This document shows, in pieces, positions 25,029-32,220 of a stretch of DNA of 38,321 nt. The DNA is from JBCCEV01 sp039030125 (GTDB lineage Bacteria > Pseudomonadota > Gammaproteobacteria > Ga0077536): positions 1-38,321 of the forward strand of contig JBCCEV010000019.1 in assembly GCA_039030125.1 (NCBI GenBank), given 5' to 3'. Position numbers and translations under genes: made by a program. The notes beneath the pieces are model-generated. The model ran no database searches. It was not told where the DNA came from and saw only the letters and a list, made by a program, of their open reading frames with translations. Position 1 is the first letter of the stretch, and every line of letters begins with the position of its first letter.

Positions 25029-25878
25029 GGTCGTCGCGCGTGCCGCGCTGCTTTACGCCTGGCTGGCGACGCCCGCTTACTGCGATCCGCTTCATATTTT
25101 GCTAACCAACGACGATGGCATAGATTCGATCGGCCTAACCAGTCTTGAAACTGCCTTGAGGGCAGATGGGCATCGGGTCACCGTGATTGCTCCAGCAGAA
25201 CAACAAAGCGGCAGCGGCGCCAGTATCTCCACTCACGGCCCGATCGTGATCGATCAACGCGACGCATCACATTTCGCCATTGGCGGTGAACCCGCTGACG
25301 CCGTTTTGATTGGACTGCGACATGTGTTGCGCGACGACCCCCCAGATCTGGTCGTCTCGGGGGCTAACTTTGGTCAGAATTTGGGATTGGATACCAATAT
25401 TTCCGGCACTGTCGGAGCCGTTATCATGGCGCTCCGGGAATCGGTTCCTGGGATCGCGATTTCGGTTGGGCTCGATTTGGCGGAGCGCAACGCGGAGCCT
25501 AGATTTCCAAGCACCCTTGCCACCTTCCCGCAGGCAGCCGCCTTCACGGCCGCATTGATCAAATCACTGAGCTCGCGCAGCCGATCGCTGTTACCGCGCG
25601 GAACCGCGTTGAATATTAATGTCCCTGCGACCCCTACACCGAAAGGGAGTCGGTGGGCGGCGCTTTCCAATCGCGCTGGGTGGAGTTCCGACTACGCCGC
25701 TGACGGTGAGGGATCGGTGGATCCGAGACTTATGTTCTCCGCGCAAGGCGCGGCGCCCGGCTCGGATTTGGACTTATTTACGCAAGGTTGGATCACCATC
25801 TCGCCCATCGATGGTCTACATACCGCCGAGGGCGCGATGATGGAACTTTCAAAACTACCGCTGCCCGAGGCCCACTAA
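25000..25878 (+). CDS. surE: SurE-type 5'/3'-nucleotidase with a signal peptide (exported)
   Basis: A 292-residue metal-dependent phosphatase of the SurE family. The catalytic core begins LHILLTNDDG (Asp38-Asp39 metal site) and has SGANFGQNLGLDTNISGTVGAVIMAL, the SurE signature, with a Ser and Asn lining the site. Unlike cytoplasmic SurE of E. coli, it starts with a hydrophobic leader (RAALLYAWLATPAYC) and likely cleavage near residue 28, so it probably acts in the periplasm. It is longer than typical SurE (about 250). The start ATG 25000 lies inside the previous gene. Confidence 0.9.
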   Translation: MLNALTRLPEVVARAALLYAWLATPAYCDPLHILLTNDDGIDSIGLTSLETALRADGHRVTVIAPAEQQSGSGASISTHGPIVIDQRDASHFAIGGEPADAVLIGLRHVLRDDPPDLVVSGANFGQNLGLDTNISGTVGAVIMALRESVPGIAISVGLDLAERNAEPRFPSTLATFPQAAAFTAALIKSLSSRSRSLLPRGTALNINVPATPTPKGSRWAALSNRAGWSSDYAADGEGSVDPRLMFSAQGAAPGSDLDLFTQGWITISPIDGLHTAEGAMMELSKLPLPEAH

Positions 25879-26405
25879 TCCTGCTCAAACAATTTGGGCG
25901 CTTCGGTTTGCACCTTGGCGTCGTTCGTCCAGTAGCGCTTCGCCCAAATTCCTTGGTATTCCTCATCTTCGAGCGGCATGCGCCAAGTCCGAACGTTCGC
26001 GCCATCTAAAGTAACCGCGCATAGGGCGCGTGGCTGATCGTCGGTACCATCGACGTAGCCCTGGGCGTCGTCAGCGGGCAAGTAGCGCTGGGCGATACGG
26101 CGATAGCGATCGCGCCACGCGTCGTCATCGCCAACCTCGTTCGTCACCGTGGCGGTGCCTCGGACCACCACCTTCCGATACGGTAGGTCCTGCTCGTCAA
26201 TGCTCAGAGCGACCCGCGGATCATTGCGAATATGCTTCAGCCACTCCGAATGCTGACGCGGCGTAAACCAGATCTTACCCTCCTCGTGGATATACCAAAT
26301 TGGCGTCACCAGCGGCGCACCGTCCGTATCCACCGTCGCGATATTCATAATCGTGCCGGGCTCTGCGAGGAAGCTATCTCGCTCCTCGTTATTCATTTTT
26401 GGCAT
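25875..26405 (-). CDS. PPOX/F420-dependent-type flavoprotein (pyridoxamine phosphate oxidase fold)
   Basis: A 176-residue split-barrel protein with a strong GAGGAGG ribosome-binding site. IMNIATVDTDGAPLVTPIWYIHEEGKIWFTPRQHSEWLKHIRNDPRVALSID is the standard N-terminal half of PPOX-type and F420-dependent families, followed by KVVVRGTATV. Cofactor (FMN or F420) and substrate are unknown. Its stop overlaps the convergent surE stop by 4 bases. Confidence 0.9.
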   Translation of the reverse strand: MPKMNNEERDSFLAEPGTIMNIATVDTDGAPLVTPIWYIHEEGKIWFTPRQHSEWLKHIRNDPRVALSIDEQDLPYRKVVVRGTATVTNEVGDDDAWRDRYRRIAQRYLPADDAQGYVDGTDDQPRALCAVTLDGANVRTWRMPLEDEEYQGIWAKRYWTNDAKVQTEAPKLFEQD

Positions 26406-26499
26406 GGTTCCCCTCCTCTTTGGACGAAGTATCGCGTTTTTGCGCGAATTTAGGCAAGGTCGGTGAAACGAAAACCATGCTCAAGCGGTCTCACAAGAT

Positions 26500-27012
26500 A
26501 TGTGGGATAAACAAAGTCGATTCACCGCGCTGGTCGAGGCTTACTCTGCAGATTTACACCGCTATGCCCAGTGGCTGTGTGGTGATCCGGAGGTCGCCGA
26601 GGACGTGGTGCAAGAGACTTTTACCCGCGCTTGGAAATCTCTCGATCGATTACGCGACCAACGGGCGGCGAAAGCGTGGTTGATTACCACTTTAAGGCGC
26701 GAAAATGCGCGCCGCTTCTCACGAAAGCAGTTGGACTACGCCGAAGTGCCACTAGACTTAGTACAGGCGGTAACAACCTATGACACATCATCTGACGCGT
26801 TCGCGCTGCGCAACGCTTTGGCACACTTATCAGAAGATTATCGCGAGCCCTTACTCCTCCAAGTTATTGGTGGCTTTTCGATCGACGAAATTGCAGAGGA
26901 AATGGAGATAACAACTGGTGCGGCTACCACTCGCTTGTTCCGGGCCCGTCAAAAAATGAAAGCGGTCCTTGAGGGAGACGAAGAAGGTTCCACAGAGGTT
27001 ACAAAGCTATGA
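26500..27012 (+). CDS. ECF-type RNA polymerase sigma factor
   Basis: A 170-residue sigma-70 family protein of the ECF kind. Region 2 spans FTALVEAYSADLHRYAQWLCGDPEVAEDVVQETFTRAWKSL (about residues 8-48), including the -10 recognition helix, then AWLITTLRRENARR. Region 4 is NALAHLSEDYREPLLLQVIGGFSIDEIAEEMEITTGAATTRLFRARQKM, with its helix-turn-helix. It shares an ATGA overlap with the following membrane anti-sigma-like gene. Confidence 0.95.
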   Translation: MWDKQSRFTALVEAYSADLHRYAQWLCGDPEVAEDVVQETFTRAWKSLDRLRDQRAAKAWLITTLRRENARRFSRKQLDYAEVPLDLVQAVTTYDTSSDAFALRNALAHLSEDYREPLLLQVIGGFSIDEIAEEMEITTGAATTRLFRARQKMKAVLEGDEEGSTEVTKL

Positions 27013-27692
27013 GTTGTCTCGAAATTAGACGCGCGGTGCTAGCCGACCCGAAGCGGATCTGCGAATCAGCAGCCGAACATCTTGCCGAATGCGATGGCTG
27101 TCGAGAATATGTCGCCGCGGTGCGCCAGGCAAACTCAAGCATCGAGCAGGCAATTAGGTTGCCGATCCCCGATGGTCTCGGCGCCAGGATACTATTGCGT
27201 CGCTCAATGGTTGAATCGCGCAAGAAATTGGCCGGCGCTTTTGGCCTCGCCGCATCAATCGTGCTCATGTTTGGATTGTGGTTCGGACAACCGGGCCCCA
27301 CCGCCAGCGCAAAAACGGCGATTGAGTCCTATGCTGCCAATCTCATCGAGGTCTATAGAACAACGCCGCTAGATGATGAACGACTTGATGCCGTACTGAA
27401 CAAAGCGGGTATCGAACTCGTCAAAAACGTTGGCGTAATATCAGCGGCGAAGCCTTGCATCATTAAAGATGGCACGGCCGCGCACTTAACGGTTGCCGGT
27501 AAGAACGGCGCCGTCACGGTAATCATCCTCCCGGAAATGGATGTGGAGGAAGCGGTCGAGGTGAAAACGGCCAGCGGCCTGATTGGTAAGCTGATGCCCT
27601 GCCCGCAGGGCAGCATCGCGATTATTGCCGCCCCAAACGAGCCGATCGAAGATGTGATCGCTCGCTTCGAAGGGGCGGTAAACTGGATTTGA
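27009..27692 (+). CDS. membrane protein with zinc anti-sigma motif (DUF3379-like)
   Basis: A 227-residue protein. Its N-terminus carries HLAECDGC (His24, Cys28, Cys31), the HxxxCxxC motif of zinc-containing anti-sigma factors. A single hydrophobic segment at about residues 75-93 (AFGLAASIVLMFGLWF) would place the rest in the periplasm. The C-terminal part repeats AKTAIESYAANLIEVYRTTP and DERLDAVLNKAGIELVKNVGVISAAKPCIIKDGTAAHL, a DUF3379-type sensor region. It is translationally coupled to the ECF sigma gene, so it is very probably its regulator. The signal sensed is unknown. Confidence 0.82.
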   Translation: MSCLEIRRAVLADPKRICESAAEHLAECDGCREYVAAVRQANSSIEQAIRLPIPDGLGARILLRRSMVESRKKLAGAFGLAASIVLMFGLWFGQPGPTASAKTAIESYAANLIEVYRTTPLDDERLDAVLNKAGIELVKNVGVISAAKPCIIKDGTAAHLTVAGKNGAVTVIILPEMDVEEAVEVKTASGLIGKLMPCPQGSIAIIAAPNEPIEDVIARFEGAVNWI

Positions 27693-27699
27693 TCAGGCT

Positions 27700-28155
27700 T
27701 TAAGCAGGCTCGCAAACCACCACCGGGATCTCGCGGGGGGCGGCCGCATTCGCGTAATCGCTAAAGGGCGGATACATTTCCGACATTTGAGCCCAAATTT
27801 TTGCGCGTTCATCACCTGCGGCGATGCGCGTTTTTGCCTCGAATTCCTCGTTGGCAACCTTAAGCTTCACCGTGCCCTGTGCCTGAATATTGTGAAACCA
27901 TCCCGGGTGCTTGGGATCACCACCCTTGGACGCGATGATCGCATAGCCACCATCAACCTTGCCGTACAACAACGGCATAATGCTTTCCTTGCCGGACTTT
28001 CGTCCCGTCGTGAACAGCAGAAGTGTTGGCAGGGGTCCCGGACCACCAGCCGGTGCGGAATCCCACATATGCCCAGCTTCGCCGTCGGCCAGATATTGCT
28101 CGCGATGCTGATGTATCCAGCCGCTAGTGCTGGCTTCGATAATTGGGTCACTCAT
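27700..28155 (-). CDS. deazaflavin (F420)-dependent nitroreductase family protein
   Basis: A 151-residue protein starting MSDPIIEASTSGWIHQHREQYLADGEAGHMWD. LLLFTTGRKSGKESIMPLLYG, YAIIASKGGDPKHPGWFHNIQAQG and AKTRIAAGDERAKIWAQM are the signatures of the Ddn/DUF385 family, known chiefly from mycobacteria and using F420H2. The start at 28155 replaces a longer frame. It is convergent with the anti-sigma-like gene, with 7 bases between. Confidence 0.9.
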   Translation of the reverse strand: MSDPIIEASTSGWIHQHREQYLADGEAGHMWDSAPAGGPGPLPTLLLFTTGRKSGKESIMPLLYGKVDGGYAIIASKGGDPKHPGWFHNIQAQGTVKLKVANEEFEAKTRIAAGDERAKIWAQMSEMYPPFSDYANAAAPREIPVVVCEPA

Positions 28156-28231
28156 TATTAATTGATCTCCTCGGAGCCTCAGATCCATAAAAGGACGAGC
28201 ATGCTAACGCTAGGCGGTTTGGAATGCCATG

Positions 28232-29185
28232 CTAGTGCAATAGGAAATCACCGTAGGCGCGACTGCCATCGCCGGTGTCGATGGTCCCAGTTTCCGTCAT
28301 TTGATTCGCACTAAGAATGCTCAAGGTGTTGCTAAACCAGTTTGCAACAAATACTTCGTCGAGAACCGCACTGTAGGCGATCCCTTCAGGGTAATCGCCA
28401 ACCTCGATGTCGGCTTTCAACTGCCAATCCCCCCCACTAACAATCGACACCGTGGAGTCGTGCTGATTGGTGACGTAGTAGCGATTGCGTTTGGTGTCCT
28501 GGGCAATCGCGTAGGGGGACTCACGCACCGTAATACGGGCCTCAACTTCGCCTCGCTCCAAATCGATCACGGAGACGTCATTGGACTGCACGTTTGCCGT
28601 TAGCGCATAGCGCCCATCAGCGCTTATGGAGACCCCGAATGGCGCCCTACCGGTCGCCACCGTGGTAATCAACAAGCGCGTGCGAAGATCGTAGATCGAC
28701 AAACTACTGTCGTCACGATTGGTAACCACCAACTTGCTGTGATCAGGCGATACGGCCAAGCCAGCGGGCACACGACCCGTCGGCAACTTGAACAACTGCG
28801 CCAGGGTTTTTGCATCGTAGGCCAGGACAACATCGGCATACCAAGACGCGACATAAAACCGCTCACGAGATTCGTCATAGGCGACGGCCAGCGGCCCGCC
28901 CGCCTGTTTGATCTTGGCTTGTACTTCGTGATTTTCGGTACCGATCACCCAAATATCTTCGCTGCCGGGATTGGTAATGAATACCCGCTGCAAATCTTTT
29001 GCAACCGCAACCCCCGCGGGGTCCTTACCGAGCTCTATCGTATTGACGACGCGCCTGGCACCAAGATCGATGACGGATAACGTATCCGCACCTTGATTGG
29101 TTACAAATGCGATGGGCTCAGCATGGCAAATCGGCGCCCACGCAACGCTTAGAATGCCGAGCCACAACCAGCTACTTTTCGACAA
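28232..29185 (-). CDS. YVTN-family beta-propeller, exported (PQQ-catabolism-associated type)
   Basis: A 317-residue protein with a signal peptide (WLWLGILSVAWAPICHA). It is built from about seven repeats of the form FVTNQGADTLSVIDLGARRVV, RVFITNPGSEDIWVIG, FYVASWYADVVLAYD, LVVTNRDDSSLSIYD, ALTANVQSNDVSVIDL, YVTNQHDSTVSIV and FVANWFSNTLSIL. The C-terminus GDGSRAYGDFLL resembles propellers found near PQQ-dependent dehydrogenases. Its start overlaps the SRPBCC gene end by 14 bases, so the two are cotranscribed. Confidence 0.88.
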   Translation of the reverse strand: MSKSSWLWLGILSVAWAPICHAEPIAFVTNQGADTLSVIDLGARRVVNTIELGKDPAGVAVAKDLQRVFITNPGSEDIWVIGTENHEVQAKIKQAGGPLAVAYDESRERFYVASWYADVVLAYDAKTLAQLFKLPTGRVPAGLAVSPDHSKLVVTNRDDSSLSIYDLRTRLLITTVATGRAPFGVSISADGRYALTANVQSNDVSVIDLERGEVEARITVRESPYAIAQDTKRNRYYVTNQHDSTVSIVSGGDWQLKADIEVGDYPEGIAYSAVLDEVFVANWFSNTLSILSANQMTETGTIDTGDGSRAYGDFLLH

Positions 29186-29705
29186 GTTCCTTGATACCGT
29201 TAAGGCCAGCGTCGTAGACGCCCTCGACGGCGGCTACGGCAGCAGCGTCGTTGAGATGCTCAGGCGGCTCGTTCTTCATATAACCCCGGTAGAACCCACC
29301 CCGCCACGTAACCGTTGATGTGCCATCGTCATTTCCCGCTACGCTCAGGAACGCCGAATAGGTGGTCACGGGCAACGCCGCCATGTCGGTCTTGGAAATT
29401 TTGTATTTAAGCGACATCTTCTCGGCATCGAATTTCTGCAGTTCTTCGAGAATTTGGGGTCCACCCTGTTCGCCCAAGGTGAGTGTTCGCTCGGTTCCGA
29501 TCTCAGAACCCCCGGGCCCATCGCATTTATAAACGGCTGGATGCCACTTTTCTATCGAGCAGAAATCCGCGATCGCCGCCCACACCACATCTGGTGCCGC
29601 GGCGACAACAATCGATTTAGTGACTTTTTGTCGCGAAGGCCCGTGTGCGACTGCGATCTGCACAAAGCATAACAACATCAGAAAAAGTGACGATTTGAGG
29701 CGCAT
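29172..29705 (-). CDS. MxaD-like SRPBCC protein, exported
   Basis: A 177-residue START/SRPBCC-fold protein with a signal peptide ending AVA-HGPSRQ. The start at 29705 is the second Met of the frame. ESTHE family pattern: IVVAAAPDVVWAAIADFCSIEKWHPAVYKCDG is very like MxaD of methanol dehydrogenase loci, which also begins HGP after its signal peptide and helps the PQQ enzyme contact cytochrome cL. The residues ERTLTLGEQ and STVTWRGGFYRG continue the fold. It precedes the beta-propeller gene. Confidence 0.88.
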   Translation of the reverse strand: MRLKSSLFLMLLCFVQIAVAHGPSRQKVTKSIVVAAAPDVVWAAIADFCSIEKWHPAVYKCDGPGGSEIGTERTLTLGEQGGPQILEELQKFDAEKMSLKYKISKTDMAALPVTTYSAFLSVAGNDDGTSTVTWRGGFYRGYMKNEPPEHLNDAAAVAAVEGVYDAGLNGIKELVEK

Positions 29706-29816
29706 GTTTCCTTCCAATTCTTCGAACCATTCAGAAACTAATTCTATCTCAGGTCCGTCGCCCTTGATCTGTCCATCCGCTCACCCCATGCTAGGCGGGA
29801 GGCCAGAGCCATAACG

Positions 29817-30992
29817 ATGCAACATCTACGTATTGTCGCGATCAACGCATGCGCTGTCGTCTTCCTTCTGGCTAGCGTCGAAATCGCGACCCGTGCCATA
29901 TCTTGGGCGCGTGGTAATGGGTTCTTTCTCGCACTACACGAGCTCGATCCGTCCGACAATGCGGTTGCGAGTATCTACCGCTGGCATCCATCGACGGGTT
30001 TCACATTGCGTCCCAATAGCAACATCGAGGGCGGGCACCCCAATCAGGTCAGGAAATCCTTCCTCACCGTTAACGAGTACGGATTTCTCGCAGACACACA
30101 GCATTACTCGTACCTAAAGGAGACCAACGAAATCCGCATTGCAACCATTGGCGGCTCGACCACCGCAATGCTGTCTCTCAACTATGAGGATAACTGGCCT
30201 GGAATGATCGCTAACACCCTGCGCGCGACCCTGGGCCGCCGGATCAGTTTAATCAATGCAGGGACCCCGGGATTTGATACGTCGCAAAGCATCCCGAACC
30301 TTGCCCTTCGGGTTCTGCCGTTTGCTCCAGATATCGTGATCATCTACCACGCTTATAACGATTTGAAAGCGACAAGACCCGCGAACGGCTTCGCGCCCGA
30401 CTATAGCCACATTCACATGCACCCCCATGGCGCCCACGCGAGACCGCCCGCCTGGCAGCGGCTGGCAAACATGAGCATGTTTTATGTGCGCGCACGTAAC
30501 CGCAACAGAGGTGCCGAGGCACAAATGGCAAAAATCCAGGCAAATGGCTCACGCAGCGATATCGTTCCCGTATTGGCGATCGAAACCTTTCGCAGCAACT
30601 TGCGAAGTATGGTGGCCATGGCACAAGCCTCGGGTGCACGAGTCGTGCTGGTGACCTTCGCGACGCTCTACGGAACGCCCGAGCGATGGTTATCGGGTGA
30701 ACGCCCGATGTCAGATTTGCAACGCGCGGAAAGCGCCGCCGTTCTTCAATTTGTTCCCGGATTGACGTTTCGCGGGGTTATGAGCGGATTACGTCAGTTC
30801 AACGCCGCGATTCGAGATATCGCGCGGGAGCGGCAGACGCTACTGGTGGATATGGCCAAACTCCTCCCGGAGAAGGAGGATTTGTTCATCGACCGAGTGC
30901 ATTTTTCTGCGCAAGGTGCCAAACAGTTCGCGACTCTGCTGGCGCCGGTCGTTCTCGAAGCCGTCAGCGAGGCTCAGCACGCCAAAAACTAG
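29817..30992 (+). CDS. SGNH/GDSL-type hydrolase, membrane anchored or exported
   Basis: A 391-residue protein with an N-terminal hydrophobic segment (IVAINACAVVFLLASVEIATRA) and the four SGNH blocks: TIGGSTTAML (Ser), NAGTPGFDTSQS (Gly), IIYHAYNDLKA (Asn) and FIDRVHFSAQGAKQFA (Asp, His). It is likely an exported esterase or acyl-group hydrolase acting on envelope or polysaccharide groups. It is alone on the plus strand, and its stop shares a CTAG with the stop of upp. Confidence 0.92.
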   Translation: MQHLRIVAINACAVVFLLASVEIATRAISWARGNGFFLALHELDPSDNAVASIYRWHPSTGFTLRPNSNIEGGHPNQVRKSFLTVNEYGFLADTQHYSYLKETNEIRIATIGGSTTAMLSLNYEDNWPGMIANTLRATLGRRISLINAGTPGFDTSQSIPNLALRVLPFAPDIVIIYHAYNDLKATRPANGFAPDYSHIHMHPHGAHARPPAWQRLANMSMFYVRARNRNRGAEAQMAKIQANGSRSDIVPVLAIETFRSNLRSMVAMAQASGARVVLVTFATLYGTPERWLSGERPMSDLQRAESAAVLQFVPGLTFRGVMSGLRQFNAAIRDIARERQTLLVDMAKLLPEKEDLFIDRVHFSAQGAKQFATLLAPVVLEAVSEAQHAKN

Positions 30993-31627
30993 CTGTCATA
31001 GATTCGATCACCGGCATCGCCGAGTCCCGGCACGATAAAACCGCGCTCGTCGAGGTGGGAATCCAACGCCGCCGTGAAGATAGAAACATCCGGGTGTGCA
31101 GCTTCAAATGCCCGCACGCCCTCTGGCGCGGCCAGCACGCACATCATGCGCAGTTGGGTCAAACCCTCGCGTTTCAAGCGCGTCACCGCATGTATCGCTG
31201 AATTCGCGGTTGCCAACATCGGATCGGCTAGCAGGACCAAGGCCTGGCGGTTGAGATTTTCCGGGAGTTTAAAGTAATACTCGTCAGCCTGAAGCGATTG
31301 CTCATCGCGCGCTAAGCCAATGTGACCTGCCCGGGCATGGGGCACCAAGTCCAAAAGTCCGTCGAGCAAGCCGTTTCCAGCGCGCATAATCGACACGAAC
31401 ACCAGTTGACTCCCCACCACGGTGGGCACTTCGGTCACGGTGAGCGGCGTCTCGATTTTGGTCTTCACCGTTGGCACATCAGCTAACGCCGCGAATCCCA
31501 GCAGCAGCCCAATCTCGCGTACCAATTGCCGGAACAGTGCGCTGGGTGTTCGGCGGTCGCGCAAGAGTCCTACTTTGTGCTGTAACAGCGGATGCTCAAC
31601 CACTGTGAGGTTCGAAAAATTTGTCAC
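30989..31627 (-). CDS. upp: uracil phosphoribosyltransferase
   Basis: Makes UMP from uracil and PRPP. The 212-residue protein has HPLLQHKVGLLRDRRTPSALFRQLVREIGLLLGFAAL at the N-terminus, IMRAGNGLLDGLLDLVPHARAGHIGLARDE (with the family's loop), LLADPMLATANSA as the PRPP site, and GFIVPGLGDAGDRIYDS as the C-terminus. The start GTG at 31627 overlaps the stop of the His-rich cupredoxin gene in a GTGA, so it is likely translated with the CuMMO operon. Confidence 0.97.
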   Translation of the reverse strand: MTNFSNLTVVEHPLLQHKVGLLRDRRTPSALFRQLVREIGLLLGFAALADVPTVKTKIETPLTVTEVPTVVGSQLVFVSIMRAGNGLLDGLLDLVPHARAGHIGLARDEQSLQADEYYFKLPENLNRQALVLLADPMLATANSAIHAVTRLKREGLTQLRMMCVLAAPEGVRAFEAAHPDVSIFTAALDSHLDERGFIVPGLGDAGDRIYDS

Positions 31628-32220
31628 TGCTGGCTTCCATCTTGATCGCGAAAACGAGGACCCGTTAACCCGGGAATGCTTGGCAGATTACCGCTACCCT
31701 CACCAATCACCAACTGTCCCTTAAGTCCCTGCTCCATGTGATGCGAAATATCGCAATGAACCAAGTAGGTGGCTCGACCACTAGGCACGATAAACACGCC
31801 CTCCTTTTGGTGACCACCGTTCACTTCCATGTGAAACATACCTTGCGGATACAAGTAACGAGGCAGCCCGTGCACCATCCATTGATGACGCACCTCATCG
31901 TCGTTGGTGAAAGAGACGGAAACTTGTGAACAAGGTGGGACCTGCCAAACGTGCTGATTGAAACCGAAGGTGCGTCCCGGCGCCGCGAACTTCCGGCCCA
32001 CCACCACTTCAAGCCGCACTCGTTCAGAGATCTCACTGCAATCGCTCGGTAATTGGTCGTGATTCTCGTGCATCACCATGCCATACCGATCCATGGTCAT
32101 CTCGTGGTGATGGTGATGATGGTGATGCTCGGCCAGTGGCTGGCAACAAAGGGTCACCAGCAAGCCCAGGCCAATGCTCAATCGCGCTGCCAAAACAACA
32201 CCCAACCCGCCATCAGCCAT
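31624..32220 (-). CDS. exported His-rich cupredoxin
   Basis: A 198-residue protein with a hydrophobic leader (LSIGLGLLVTLCC) followed at residues 32-39 by eight histidines in a row and then M, H and D residues (MTMDRYGMVMHENHD). A single cupredoxin domain follows: RHQWMVHGLPRYLYPQGMFHMEV (His112, His117), and YLVHCDISHHMEQGLKGQLVI with His155, Cys156 and His160 or His161 as a likely type 1 copper site. Start codon uncertain: ATG 32220 overlaps the multicopper oxidase gene by 43 bases; internal TTG codons are alternatives. A copper carrier or scavenger for the CuMMO is a fair inference. Confidence 0.85.
   Translation of the reverse strand: MADGGLGVVLAARLSIGLGLLVTLCCQPLAEHHHHHHHHEMTMDRYGMVMHENHDQLPSDCSEISERVRLEVVVGRKFAAPGRTFGFNQHVWQVPPCSQVSVSFTNDDEVRHQWMVHGLPRYLYPQGMFHMEVNGGHQKEGVFIVPSGRATYLVHCDISHHMEQGLKGQLVIGEGSGNLPSIPGLTGPRFRDQDGSQQ

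Noticed and set aside
32104..32127. Trinucleotide-like CAT/CAC repeat as a microsatellite or cloning tag
   Set aside because: It encodes eight His in frame within an exported copper protein where His-rich segments are expected, and mixed CAT/CAC codons argue against a simple slippage repeat.
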